The notes beneath the pieces were generated by a model. That model did not search any database and had not been told where the DNA came from. It saw only the letters and a program-made list of their open reading frames with translations. Positions 27,509 to 36,300 of a stretch of DNA of 64,000 nt are shown here, in pieces. This DNA comes from Brachyspira aalborgi. Its GTDB lineage: Bacteria; Spirochaetota; Brachyspiria; Brachyspirales; Brachyspiraceae. Both the position numbers and the translations under genes were made by a program. The DNA is taken from NCBI RefSeq assembly GCF_008016455.1, contig NZ_SAXU01000001.1:1488001-1552000 (forward strand). The letters run 5' to 3'. The first letter of the stretch is position 1, and each line of letters begins with the position of its first letter.

Positions 27509-29368
27509 TTACCTATCGCTGTTATTTTCTGGAAGTTGGAATATATGAATCGCGTCCATTAATTCTTTAGATTGAGAAAATAAAACATCCGCAGACGCCG
27601 TAGCCTCTTCAACCAAAGCGGCGTTTCTTTGAGTTGTAGTATCCATTTCTTCAATGGCAATTTTTATTTGGTCGATTCCGCTCTGTTGTTCAACCGCGCT
27701 ATGACTTATATTTTGCATCATTGTTGAAGCTTCGTCAATCTTATTTTGAATTTCAACAAATATAGTTTGAGATTCTCTTGCAGTTTCGGTGGCTTTGTCT
27801 ATTTTATTATAAACATTTTCAATCAAATCGGTTATGCTTTTTACCGAAGTTTGAGTCGTTTGAGCCAAATTTCTAACTTCAGAAGCTACAACGGCAAAAC
27901 CTTTTCCCTGTTCTCCCGCTCTTGCAGCCTCTACCGAAGCGTTAAGGGCGAGTATGTTGGTTTGAAAGGCTATATCTTCAATTATTTTAGTTATATCTTT
28001 AATTTTTGAACTTGCTTCATGAACTTCTTCTATATTTTTAGTAGTTTCGGATATTATATTTCCTGCATTTTCAATAGAATCTTTTGAATCCATTATCATT
28101 TTATTTCCGTTTACAGAATCGTTTGAAGATTGTCTTATATTATTAGAAATTTCATTCATAGACGCCGAAGTTTCTTCAATGCTTGCAGCCTGACTTTCCG
28201 TTCTACGAGACAAATCCGTATTTTGTTCGGCTAATTCTTTAGCGGCTGCGCTTATTTGATTTGCAGAATCTTCAACTTTATGTATAGTAGTTACCAATTT
28301 TTTTCTCATAGCTACAAAAGCGTTTGAAAGCTCTCCAAGTTCGTCTTTACGATGTATTTTTTGTTTAGTTGTTCTTAAATCTCCATCCGCTATCTCTTTA
28401 GATAATCCCGTTATCAATCCTAAAGGAGTAGTAATAGATTTTATAAATAAAGAAACTAAAATAGCCATTATTATTATAGAAACTAAAGATATAATTATTA
28501 TAGCTCTCACTACTCTTACATTATCTTTTTCTATCTCTTGTTTAGTCATAGATATTCCCAAAACCCAAGGACGATAAGTCAAAGTAGTATATGCGGCTAC
28601 TCTATCTTCTCCATTAAACACATAATTTATTATCCCTTTTTTGTCTTCAAAGGCTTTTGAAAAATCTTGCGGAAGAGTCGAATTTATACTTTCTATTTTA
28701 CTATGAATTTTTATCGTAAGAGTATCATCTGCGCAGAATAAAGCTCCTGTTTCTCCTATAACGAGTTGTTCTACGCGCTCTTTTATTAAATAACTCCAAT
28801 CGAGCATATAATATAAATAACCGATAACTCTATTATTTACTCTATCATGAACTTTAGATATTAATACTAAACTCCAACCTCCCGTAGTTAAAGAACGCGT
28901 TATATTATCGCCAAAAGCGGCGTCTCTATTGCCTTGCACTTTTTGTCTCAAATCGGGATGAATACTAAATACATTTTGTCCTATTAAAGACGCGTTGCTT
29001 GCATCGATTAAAACATTTCCGTTGATATCGGTTATGCCCATATTTATTGTATATTGATTGTCTCCATTAAAAACTCTCAACCTTGTCAATGCGGCGTCTC
29101 TAGTTTCTTCCGTTCTCATAGTTAAATAATTTCTAACAGGGTCCGATTTAACATATACTTTAGCGATATCTAATTGGTCCTCAAACCAAGTATCCATTAA
29201 GGATGCATATCCCATTACCGTATTGTCAAAACCCGTATAAGTAACTTTATTAATAGTATTCGTTACCATTACTTGAGTTACTACAACCAAAACCGCTATT
29301 GCCAAAACAAACAGTCCGATTATTATTAAAGGCATTCTTACTTTTAAACTTTGAAGTTTGTGTATCAT
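27509..29368 (-). CDS. Methyl-accepting chemotaxis protein
   Basis: A 619-residue chemoreceptor. Membrane segment ~13-33, periplasmic dCache-type sensor ~35-280, second membrane segment ~285-308, HAMP (~310-362), then the cytoplasmic signalling hairpin with the conserved tip [19 protein letters not shown] (~465) and methylation helices rich in Glu/Gln. It would relay an unidentified ligand signal to CheA/CheW and so to flagellar rotation. Monocistronic with a terminator. The C-terminus (PENNSDR) has no CheR-tethering pentapeptide. Confidence 0.95.
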   Translation of the reverse strand: MIHKLQSLKVRMPLIIIGLFVLAIAVLVVVTQVMVTNTINKVTYTGFDNTVMGYASLMDTWFEDQLDIAKVYVKSDPVRNYLTMRTEETRDAALTRLRVFNGDNQYTINMGITDINGNVLIDASNASLIGQNVFSIHPDLRQKVQGNRDAAFGDNITRSLTTGGWSLVLISKVHDRVNNRVIGYLYYMLDWSYLIKERVEQLVIGETGALFCADDTLTIKIHSKIESINSTLPQDFSKAFEDKKGIINYVFNGEDRVAAYTTLTYRPWVLGISMTKQEIEKDNVRVVRAIIIISLVSIIIMAILVSLFIKSITTPLGLITGLSKEIADGDLRTTKQKIHRKDELGELSNAFVAMRKKLVTTIHKVEDSANQISAAAKELAEQNTDLSRRTESQAASIEETSASMNEISNNIRQSSNDSVNGNKMIMDSKDSIENAGNIISETTKNIEEVHEASSKIKDITKIIEDIAFQTNILALNASVEAARAGEQGKGFAVVASEVRNLAQTTQTSVKSITDLIENVYNKIDKATETARESQTIFVEIQNKIDEASTMMQNISHSAVEQQSGIDQIKIAIEEMDTTTQRNAALVEEATASADVLFSQSKELMDAIHIFQLPENNSDR

Positions 29369-29529
29369 TTTAAAATTTCCGTAAATTATTAATTATTACC
29401 AATCTTATTGTTTATTATTTTCGGAAAAAGAAATATATTTTTTATATTCCTAATATTCTTATAGAATAAAAAACTATAAAATTGTTTGCATATTATAAAC
29501 CTTTTTATATAAAAAGCAAATTTAATTTA

Positions 29530-29570
29530 TTGACTTTATTTTATAAAAAATATATTATTAATAATTATTA
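29530..29570 (+). promoter_or_regulatory. tpx promoter with palindromic operator candidate
   Basis: TTGACT (29530-29535), a 17-nt spacer, TATTAT (29553-29558). Immediately downstream is a perfect 12-bp palindrome TAATAATTATTA (29559-29570), overlapping the expected start and followed by TCATTA. It resembles Fur/PerR-type boxes, which would suit a peroxidase gene, but AT-rich palindromes arise easily here. Confidence 0.4.
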
Positions 29571-29618
29571 TCATTAAATAATATTATAAATTAATTTTTA
29601 ATTGTTGGAGGAAACAAA

Positions 29619-30116
29619 ATGAAAATAACATTTCAAGGCGGAGAAGTTCATTTAGAAGGAGCGGCATTAACCGAAGGCGCAAAAGCCCCTAATTTTTCGG
29701 GAGCAAAAACAGATTTAAGCGCCTGGTCTCTTTCGGATGCAGGTTCTACCGTAAAAATAATATCGTCAGTGCCTTCTTTAGACACGCCCGTATGCGATAT
29801 TCAAACTAAAAGATTTAATAAAGAAGCCGCTAATTTAGACGGCGTAACTGTTGTAACAGTTTCTTTAGATTTGCCTTTTGCTCAAGCGAGATGGTGCGCT
29901 GCTGCAAATGCCAATTCTCATATAGTTTTATCCGATTATGCAGAGAGAGATTTTGGCAAAAAATACGGAACTCTTATACAAGAATTAAAACTTTTAACAA
30001 GAGCCGTATTCGTATTGGATAAAGATAATGTTGTCCGATATGTTCAATATGTTCCTGAAATTACAAACGAGCCTGATTATGAAGCCGCTTTAAAAGCCGC
30101 TAAAGCTCTTTTATAA
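29619..30116 (+). CDS. tpx: Thiol peroxidase
   Basis: A 165-residue atypical 2-Cys peroxiredoxin of the Tpx family. The peroxidatic cysteine is in PSLDTPVCDIQT (~Cys60) and the resolving cysteine in FAQARWCAAA (~Cys94), the family's spacing. It reduces hydrogen and alkyl hydroperoxides with thioredoxin, important in a strict or aerotolerant anaerobe. Strong GGAGGA ribosome-binding site. Monocistronic. Confidence 0.96.
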   Translation: MKITFQGGEVHLEGAALTEGAKAPNFSGAKTDLSAWSLSDAGSTVKIISSVPSLDTPVCDIQTKRFNKEAANLDGVTVVTVSLDLPFAQARWCAAANANSHIVLSDYAERDFGKKYGTLIQELKLLTRAVFVLDKDNVVRYVQYVPEITNEPDYEAALKAAKALL

Positions 30117-30140
30117 TTTTAGAATTATTAAGAAAATTTA

Positions 30141-30171
30141 AGCATATCTCAATTAGAGGTATGCTTTTTTA
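30141..30171 (+). terminator. Rho-independent terminator
   Basis: AGCATATCTC (30141-30150), AATTA loop, GAGGTATGCT (30156-30165), then T6. Confidence 0.85.
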
Positions 30172-30260
30172 TTTTTAATAAATAAAAATAAGAAATAAAA
30201 ATTATATAAGAAATAAAAATTATAAATAAAAAAAATAATAATTTTAATAAAATAAGATAT

Positions 30261-30297
30261 AAAAAAAGCGAAGAGATTTACAACCTCTCCGCTTAAA
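30261..30297 (-). terminator. Rho-independent terminator
   Basis: On the minus strand AGCGGAGAG, a 9-nt loop, CTCTTCGCT, then a T run. It ends the thiolase-crotonase-dehydrogenase operon. Confidence 0.8.
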
Positions 30298-30316
30298 TTT
30301 TAATTACCCGCAATAA

Positions 30317-31156
30317 TTATTTTGAATAATCGTAAAATCCTTTTCCCGTTTTTTGTCCGAGCATTCCGCCTCTAACCATTTTTCTAAGCAATGCGCTTGG
30401 ACGATATTTTGGGTCGCCTGTCTCTCTTTGAAGAACTTCCATAATAGCCAAAACAATATCGAGTCCGATTAAGTCGCCTAAAGCCAAAGGTCCCATAGGA
30501 TGATTAGCTCCAAGTTTCATAGCGTTATCGATTCCTTCAACTGAAGCTACGCCCATAGAATATAAATCTATAGCTTCGTTAATCATAGGAACGAGAATTC
30601 TATTTACTACAAATCCCGCCGTTTCATTAACTTCAACGGGAGTTTTTCCTATCTCTTTAGAAATAGTTATTATTTTTTCGGCAATCTCTCTTGGAGTGTT
30701 GATGCCTGAAATAACTTCAACTAATTTCATAACGGGCGCTGGATTAAAGAAATGCATTCCTATAACGGGTCTGCCTATTCCCGCTCCAATTTCCGTGATA
30801 GATAGAGAAGAAGTGTTTGAAGAAAATACGCAATCGGGTTTGCAAATTTCATGCAATTCTTTAAATGTAGTTTTCTTTACTTCCATACTTTCAAAAGCCG
30901 CTTCTACTATTAAATCGCAATCTTTACAGATTTCTTTTAATCCTATAGAGATTTTTGAAACGATTTTATCCGCTTCGCTTTTCTCCATTTTTCCTTTTGC
31001 CACTCTACCGTCAAAACTTTTAACTATTCTTGCCTTTCCGTTAGCTGCGAATTCTTCTTTAATATCGCATAAGCAAACTTCATAGCCTTCGGTTGTTGCA
31101 AAAGCTTGAGCTATTCCAGAACCCATAGCTCCCGCTCCAATTACTCCTACTTTCAT
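30317..31156 (-). CDS. hbd: 3-hydroxybutyryl-CoA dehydrogenase
   Basis: A 279-residue soluble dehydrogenase. NAD-binding [14 protein letters not shown] at residues 7-20; [29 protein letters not shown] (catalytic His ~139) and the C-terminal [16 protein letters not shown] are all family blocks. It converts acetoacetyl-CoA to 3-hydroxybutyryl-CoA in butyrate-type C4 metabolism, or the reverse. Last gene of a three-gene operon with crotonase and thiolase; no butyryl-CoA dehydrogenase or EtfAB is in the window. Confidence 0.96.
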   Translation of the reverse strand: MKVGVIGAGAMGSGIAQAFATTEGYEVCLCDIKEEFAANGKARIVKSFDGRVAKGKMEKSEADKIVSKISIGLKEICKDCDLIVEAAFESMEVKKTTFKELHEICKPDCVFSSNTSSLSITEIGAGIGRPVIGMHFFNPAPVMKLVEVISGINTPREIAEKIITISKEIGKTPVEVNETAGFVVNRILVPMINEAIDLYSMGVASVEGIDNAMKLGANHPMGPLALGDLIGLDIVLAIMEVLQRETGDPKYRPSALLRKMVRGGMLGQKTGKGFYDYSK

Positions 31157-31181
31157 TTTTTTACTCCTTGATTAATATTTT

Positions 31182-31958
31182 TTATTTATTTACAAATTTT
31201 TCAACTTTTCTTTTTTCTAAAAAAGCCGTCATACCTTCAATTTGGTCATCCGTTTCAAAACAGTTGCCAAATAATCTCTCTTCTATTTCTATAGCCTTAT
31301 CCATATTAACTTGCAAGCCTTCGTTAATGGCTTTTTTGCAATTACGAACCGCTATAGGCGCCGCGCTTGCTATAGATTTTGCCAATTTTTCCGCATTAGC
31401 CATAAGTTCGGCTTGAGGATAAACCGCATTAACGAGTCCTATTCTTAAAGCTTCGTCAGATTTTATATTTTTACCAGAATATATAAGCTGTTTTGCCATG
31501 CCTATTCCTACTATTCTAGGAAGTCTTTGAGTGCCTCCAAATCCTGGCGTTATTCCAAGTCCGACTTCAGGTTGTCCAAATACCGCATTATCGGAACAAA
31601 TACGAATATCGCAACTCATAGCAATTTCACATCCTCCGCCCAAAGCGAAACCGTTTATAGCGGCTATCACAGGAATAGGAAAAGTTTCTATTTTACGAAA
31701 TACTTTATTTCCTCTTGTTCCAAAATCTTCGCCTTCAAGCTTGCTTAATTTACTCATTTCGGATATATCGGCTCCAGCAACGAATGATTTATCGCCCGCT
31801 CCCGTCAATATTAAACATCTTATAGTTTTAATATCTACGGTATCGAATGTTCTATTCAATTCGTCTAATACTTGAGAGTTTAAAGCGTTTAGAGCTTTCT
31901 CTCTATTAATTGTAATATAGCCAATCATGTCCTTTTCTTCATATTTAACGAATTCCAT
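31182..31958 (-). CDS. crt: Enoyl-CoA hydratase (crotonase)
   Basis: A 258-residue crotonase-fold enzyme. Oxyanion-hole segments are AGADISEMSKL and NGFALGGGCEIAMSCDIR. Both catalytic glutamates of hydratases are present (GGGCE ~115 and GQPEVGLG ~135), so it should hydrate crotonyl-CoA. GGAGG ribosome-binding site. It lies between thiolase and hbd on the same strand, giving the order of acetyl-CoA to crotonyl-CoA conversion. Confidence 0.95.
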   Translation of the reverse strand: MEFVKYEEKDMIGYITINREKALNALNSQVLDELNRTFDTVDIKTIRCLILTGAGDKSFVAGADISEMSKLSKLEGEDFGTRGNKVFRKIETFPIPVIAAINGFALGGGCEIAMSCDIRICSDNAVFGQPEVGLGITPGFGGTQRLPRIVGIGMAKQLIYSGKNIKSDEALRIGLVNAVYPQAELMANAEKLAKSIASAAPIAVRNCKKAINEGLQVNMDKAIEIEERLFGNCFETDDQIEGMTAFLEKRKVEKFVNK

Positions 31959-32030
31959 CTCTCCTCCGTTTTTTAATAAATTATAAATAGGCTTAAATTT
32001 TATAATCTAAACCTGTTTTATATTCTGATT

Positions 32031-33218
32031 CTATTCTCTTTCTACGATAACAGAACAACCCATACCTCCGCCTATACATAAAGTGGCAAGTCCTCTCTTT
32101 AAGCCTTTAGCTTCCAATTCATGAAGTAAAGTTACGAGTATTCTGCATCCAGAAGCTCCAACAGGGTGTCCTAAAGCTATAGCGCCGCCGTTAGGATTAA
32201 GTTGTTTTTCAACATCTATACCCAAATCTTTACCAACCGCAACCGATTGAGCTGCAAAAGCTTCGTTAGCTTCTATAATATCAAAATCTTTAATCGTTAA
32301 TCCCGTTTTAGCCATAACTTTTTTAGTTGAAGCGACAGGTCCAATTCCCATAATTCTTGGCGCAACTCCTCCCAAACCGCCAGCAATATAAGTAGCCATA
32401 GGTTTAACGCCTAATTCTTTTGCTTTCTCTTCGCTCATAACAACCATAGCCGCAGCTCCATCGTTTATACTTGAAGAATTTCCAGCGGTTACTTTTCCTC
32501 CGTCTGGTTTGAAAGCTGGTTTTAATTTAGATAAAGATTCCGCAGTTACTCCCGCTCTTGGTCCTTCATCTTTATCGAATACTGTATCGCCTTTTTTATT
32601 TTTTATAGTTACGGGAACTATCTCTTTTTTGAACGCTCCCGATTCTATGGCTTTTACGGCTTTTTGTTGAGAGTTTGCAGCGAATTCGTCTAACTCTTCT
32701 CTAGTTAATTTCCAATCATCGCAAATATTTTCTGCCGTTATACCCATATGATAATTATCAAATGCATCCGTAAGAGCGTCATGAACCATAGTGTCTATTA
32801 AAGAACCGTTTCCTAATCTATAACCATATCTTCCGTTTTTCAAAGCGTAAGGCGCTAAAGACATATTTTCAGTTCCTCCAGCGACTACTATATCGGCGTT
32901 TCCTGAGGCTATCATATTTGCTGCAAGATTAATTGCATCCAAACCAGAACCGCAAACTACATTGATTGTCATAGCTGGCACGCTTTCTGGCAAACCAGCT
33001 TTTATTGAGCATTGACGAGCGACATTTTGCCCTTGAGATGCTTGTATAACGCAACCCATATAAACCATATCAACTTTATCGGCTGGGACATTTGCTCTTT
33101 TCAAAGCTTCTTTAATAACTACCGCTCCTAATTCGGCGGCTGGAACGGTGCTTAATGAACCGCCCATACTTCCTATTGCAGTGCGACAAGCTCCTGCTAA
33201 TACTATTTTTTTTGACAT
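32031..33218 (-). CDS. thlA: Acetyl-CoA C-acetyltransferase (thiolase)
   Basis: A 395-residue thiolase. Active-site Cys in [11 protein letters not shown] (~Cys88); C-terminal His in [17 protein letters not shown] and Cys in [14 protein letters not shown] complete the catalytic set of biosynthetic acetoacetyl-CoA thiolases. It condenses two acetyl-CoA. First gene of the operon (GGAG 9 nt before the ATG). It is divergent from the 3-hydroxybutyrate dehydrogenase transcript. Confidence 0.96.
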   Translation of the reverse strand: MSKKIVLAGACRTAIGSMGGSLSTVPAAELGAVVIKEALKRANVPADKVDMVYMGCVIQASQGQNVARQCSIKAGLPESVPAMTINVVCGSGLDAINLAANMIASGNADIVVAGGTENMSLAPYALKNGRYGYRLGNGSLIDTMVHDALTDAFDNYHMGITAENICDDWKLTREELDEFAANSQQKAVKAIESGAFKKEIVPVTIKNKKGDTVFDKDEGPRAGVTAESLSKLKPAFKPDGGKVTAGNSSSINDGAAAMVVMSEEKAKELGVKPMATYIAGGLGGVAPRIMGIGPVASTKKVMAKTGLTIKDFDIIEANEAFAAQSVAVGKDLGIDVEKQLNPNGGAIALGHPVGASGCRILVTLLHELEAKGLKRGLATLCIGGGMGCSVIVERE

Positions 33219-33451
33219 ATTGAAATCTCCAAGAATTGTAATTTTTCACATCGTATTTACGATATGATTATCTATAGTATAATACATTTTTTTATCAAAT
33301 TCAAGTGTTTATATTAAAAAAATTCAAATATTTATTATAAATTATTTAATAATATTTTTGATAATTTTATATTTTATTATGAAATTATAACTCTTATTTA
33401 TAAAATTCTGAAAATATATTTAATTTTTTTGTGATTTTTATTATATTTTAT

Positions 33452-33480
33452 TTGACAAATAATATTTTTTGTATTATACT
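33452..33480 (+). promoter_or_regulatory. Promoter of array-containing leader and 3-hydroxybutyrate dehydrogenase
   Basis: TTGACA (33452-33457), a 17-nt spacer, TATACT (33475-33480). Only six bases (33481-33486) separate the -10 box from the ATG at 33487, so the transcript should begin at or next to that ATG. Confidence 0.75.
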
Positions 33481-33486
33481 AATAAT

Positions 33487-33762
33487 ATGATTAATCTAAT
33501 TTATACTATCATGAACGCAACGCAACGCAACGCAACGCAACGCAACGCAACGCAACGCATTAGCGAAAATTTATTTAAAATTATTTTTTCACGCTCTCAA
33601 TTACGCGTCTTTTATAATATTAATTTATTCAAAAAATATCATTATATTTTTTATAAAAATTTAAATTTTTGGAGGAACAATTATGAGTTTAAAAGGAAAA
33701 GTTGCTTTAGTAACAGGTTCGGCAAGCGGTTTAGGAAAAGCTTCCGTGCAAAGATTATCTAA
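33487..33762 (+). CDS. Near-leaderless leader ORF through AACGC array
   Basis: ATG at 33487 lies 6 nt after the -10 box, so initiation would be leaderless; there is no ribosome-binding site. It encodes MINLIYTIM, then (NATQR)x3 from the pentamer array, then 67 more codons ending at 33762, i.e. 80 nt inside the dehydrogenase gene in another frame. With one more unit (n=1 mod 3) the ORF would instead stop at 33662-33664, 18 nt before the dehydrogenase ATG. With n=2 mod 3 it stops at once (TAG 33561). It is probably a regulatory leader peptide rather than a functional protein. Whether it is translated is not known. Confidence 0.45.
   Translation: MINLIYTIMNATQRNATQRNATQRISENLFKIIFSRSQLRVFYNINLFKKYHYIFYKNLNFWRNNYEFKRKSCFSNRFGKRFRKSFRAKII
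33514..33558 (+). repeat. Pentanucleotide array AACGC x9
   Basis: Nine exact tandem AACGC (GCAAC) units in the 5' leader of the 3-hydroxybutyrate dehydrogenase transcript, about +28 to +72 from the predicted start. No stop in any frame within the array. Confidence 0.97.
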
Positions 33763-34465
33763 AGACGGAGCGGCGGTAGTCGTAGCAGACTTGAATCTTG
33801 AAGGCGCTAAACAAGTAGCCGAAGAGATTAATTCAAGCGGAGGAAAGGCAATTGCCATTTCAATGGATGTTACGAGCGAAGAGGATGTAAATAACGGTTT
33901 CAAAAAGACTATAACCGATTTAGGCGGAATCGATATAGTTTTTTCAAATGCTGGTATTCAAATAGTTCATCCTATAGAAGAATTCCCTTTTGCAGAATGG
34001 AAAAAAATGATGGCTATTCATGCGGACGGAGCTTTTTTAACGGCAAAAGCGGCGTTTACTGAAATGAAAAAGTCAGGCAAAGGCGGACAAATTTTATTTA
34101 TGGGTTCGGCTCATTCTCATTTAGCTTCGCCTTTCAAATCGCCTTATTGTTTTGCAAAACATGGGCTTTTGGGACTTGCAAGAGTTTTGGCAAAAGAGGG
34201 CGGCGAATTTAATATTCACACTTATGTAATATGTCCTGGATTTGTTAGAACTCCTTTAGTTGAAAAACAAATACCCGAACAAGCTAAAATAAAGGGAATT
34301 ACCGAAGAAGAAGTTATAAGCACAATCATGTTAAAAGATACGGTTGATAAAAAATTTACGACTTTAGAAGAAGTCGCTAATTTGGTTTCTTTCTTCGCAC
34401 ATGATGAAGCTGGAGTTATGACTGGACAATCATTATTGGTAAGTCATGGCTGGGGAATGTGTTAA
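33683..34465 (+). CDS. bdhA: 3-hydroxybutyrate dehydrogenase (SDR family)
   Basis: A 260-residue short-chain dehydrogenase close to bacterial D-3-hydroxybutyrate dehydrogenases. Cofactor motif TGSASGLGKA (~11-20), NAGIQ (~90), catalytic Ser in GSAHSH and Tyr-x3-Lys in YCFAKHG (~155-159), and CPGFVRTPLVEKQIPEQA, a substrate-lid block typical of this enzyme. It interconverts 3-hydroxybutyrate and acetoacetate with NAD. GGAGGA ribosome-binding site at 33671. It is followed by a GntP permease, suggesting uptake and oxidation of external 3-hydroxybutyrate. The leader contains the AACGC array. Confidence 0.92.
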   Translation: MSLKGKVALVTGSASGLGKASVQRLSKDGAAVVVADLNLEGAKQVAEEINSSGGKAIAISMDVTSEEDVNNGFKKTITDLGGIDIVFSNAGIQIVHPIEEFPFAEWKKMMAIHADGAFLTAKAAFTEMKKSGKGGQILFMGSAHSHLASPFKSPYCFAKHGLLGLARVLAKEGGEFNIHTYVICPGFVRTPLVEKQIPEQAKIKGITEEEVISTIMLKDTVDKKFTTLEEVANLVSFFAHDEAGVMTGQSLLVSHGWGMC

Positions 34466-34483
34466 ATGTAAAGGAGGTAAATA

Positions 34484-35782
34484 ATGTTAGGTATTTTACT
34501 CGGTTTAATATGTCTAGCGTTTCTTACATATAAAGGAATGTCTATTCTATGGGTTGCGCCCGTTTCGGCTTTAGTAGTGGCGGCGTTTGGCGGAATGAAT
34601 TTGCTTGACGCGTTTACGGGAGATTTTATGAAAGCTTTTGGCGGATACGCTACAAGTTGGTTTCCTATGTTTATGCTTGGAGCAATATTCGGAAAAGTTA
34701 TGGAGGTTACGGGAGCTGCGGAAAGTATAGCGCATTTTCTCGCTAAAAAAATAGGTTATAAAAGAGCAATAATAGCGGTTGTCGTTATATGCGGAGTTTT
34801 AACTTATGGCGGAGTGTCTTTATTCGTTGTAGTATTCGTTATGTATCCTATGGGACTCGCTTTATTTAGAGAGGCTAATCTTCCAAGAAAAATGCTTCCT
34901 GGCTCAATAGCTTTAGGCGCTTTCGCTTTTACAATGACGGCGTTTCCTGGAACTCCTCAACTTACAAATGTTATACCCGCGACTTATTTCGGAACAGGTC
35001 CTATGAGCGCTCCCGTAATCGGTATAATATGCGGTATCTTAATGTTTATATTAGGAATATTATGGCTTCAATATAGAACTAAAAAATTGCAAGCTGCGGG
35101 AGAAGTTTTTGACGAACCCGAAGGCGAGACTACGGCGGGAGTTTCAAATCCTGAAGATTTGCCAAAATGGTATCTTGCCATAATACCGCCGCTACTAATT
35201 ATAATTTTATTCAATGCGGTAAAATTAAATATAGTTGTCGCTTTGCTTGTCGGAGTTTTAGCTGGCATAATAATATTTATAAGAAGATTAAAAACTTTCG
35301 GCAATGTAATAAAAACATTAAATGACGGCGCGTCTGGCTCTATGCTTGCGATTCTTAATACGGCTGCTGGAGTAGGTTTTGGAGGAGTAATAAAAGCGGT
35401 TCCTGGTTTTGAACAATTAAAAACTTTGGTAACGGGAATAGACGCTTCGCCTTTAATATCGGAAGCTATAGCGATTAATGTTTTGGCGGGAGCTACAGGT
35501 TCTTCTTCTGGCGGAGTTTCAATAGTTTTGGAAGCTTTAGGTCCGCAATTTATAGAATTGGCTAAACAAAGCGGAATAGCTTTAGAGGTTTTCTCAAGAG
35601 TGGCTTCAATATCGGCTGGCGGTTTGGATACTCTCCCTCAATGCGGCGCCGTGTTGACGGTTCTTGCCGTAACAAAATTAACGCATAAAGATTCTTATAT
35701 TGATATATTTATGTGTTGCACGGTAATTCCTATATCGGCTACTATACTCGCTATAATATTAGGAACACTCGGCATTGTATAA
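34484..35782 (+). CDS. GntP family permease, likely 3-hydroxybutyrate or related hydroxyacid
   Basis: A 432-residue membrane protein with about 12 hydrophobic segments. GntP blocks are visible: FMLGAIFGKVMEVTGAAESIA (~63-83), GAFAFTMTAFPGTPQ (~144-158), and GATGSSSGGVSIVLEALGP late in the protein. Family members carry gluconate, glycerate, lactate or beta-hydroxybutyrate. Its place 18 nt after the dehydrogenase points to a C4 hydroxyacid substrate (inference). AAGGAGG ribosome-binding site. Confidence 0.9.
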   Translation: MLGILLGLICLAFLTYKGMSILWVAPVSALVVAAFGGMNLLDAFTGDFMKAFGGYATSWFPMFMLGAIFGKVMEVTGAAESIAHFLAKKIGYKRAIIAVVVICGVLTYGGVSLFVVVFVMYPMGLALFREANLPRKMLPGSIALGAFAFTMTAFPGTPQLTNVIPATYFGTGPMSAPVIGIICGILMFILGILWLQYRTKKLQAAGEVFDEPEGETTAGVSNPEDLPKWYLAIIPPLLIIILFNAVKLNIVVALLVGVLAGIIIFIRRLKTFGNVIKTLNDGASGSMLAILNTAAGVGFGGVIKAVPGFEQLKTLVTGIDASPLISEAIAINVLAGATGSSSGGVSIVLEALGPQFIELAKQSGIALEVFSRVASISAGGLDTLPQCGAVLTVLAVTKLTHKDSYIDIFMCCTVIPISATILAIILGTLGIV

Positions 35783-35805
35783 TAAAATTTTTTTGATAAA
35801 TAAAA

Positions 35806-35842
35806 AAGCGGTAGAGATTTATTTTCTATCGCTTAATTTTTT
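35806..35842 (+). terminator. Rho-independent terminator
   Basis: AAGCGGTAGA, short loop, TCTATCGCTT, then a T-rich tail, after the GntP gene. Confidence 0.75.
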
Positions 35843-36041
35843 ATAATTAATATAGAATTCATTTATTAATTAAAGTAAATTTTTAAAATTAACTTTCTTT
35901 AATCTGGATTGCCATGCCTTCTTACGAAGGCTCGCAATGACGGTATTTTTTGCAATTAAAAATTTTGTTTTAACTTCTAACATATTTTTTAATTAATGTT
36001 AAAATTATTCCATAAATTAAAAAATATTTAAATTAATTATA
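35843..36041. other. AT-rich intergenic region with dispersed repeat
   Basis: Between the GntP terminator and the tandem promoters of the next gene. No ORF; contains dispersed repeat copy 3. Confidence 0.5.
35858..35945 (-). repeat. Dispersed palindromic repeat, copy 3 (inverted)
   Basis: An AT-rich near-palindrome (35858-35903) is followed by GGATTGCCATGCC...CTCGCAATGACGG; its complement reads GTCATTGCGAG as in copy 1 at 5494. The AT-rich arm aligns with 15060-15105. Confidence 0.5.
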
Positions 36042-36254
36042 TTGACTTTATTTTAAAAGATTGTATTATAATTAATAAACATTTAAATTATTTTGTTGAC
36101 AAAAATTTTAAATGTTGTAAAATATTATTTAATTAATTAAAATAAATAGTTGACAAATTTTTTTAAAATTATAAAATATTATTAAATTAAATTAATCAAT
36201 ATTGAAAAAAATTTAAAATAAACTATTGACTAATTTTTTTAAATGTTGTATAAT
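36042..36254 (+). promoter_or_regulatory. Four tandem sigma70-type promoters upstream of phase-variable OMP gene
   Basis: Four -35/-10 pairs in direct orientation: TTGACT 36042 with TATTAT 36064 (16-nt spacer); TTGACA 36096 with TAAAAT 36118 (16); TTGACA 36150 with TAAAAT 36172 (16); TTGACT 36226 with TATAAT 36249 (17). The surrounding sequence is repetitive, so they look like duplicated promoter units. Only the last lies close to the gene. Confidence 0.65.
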
Positions 36255-36300
36255 TTAATTGTAAAAGTATTTGCCGAGAAATCGGTGAGGAAAGTTTGAT

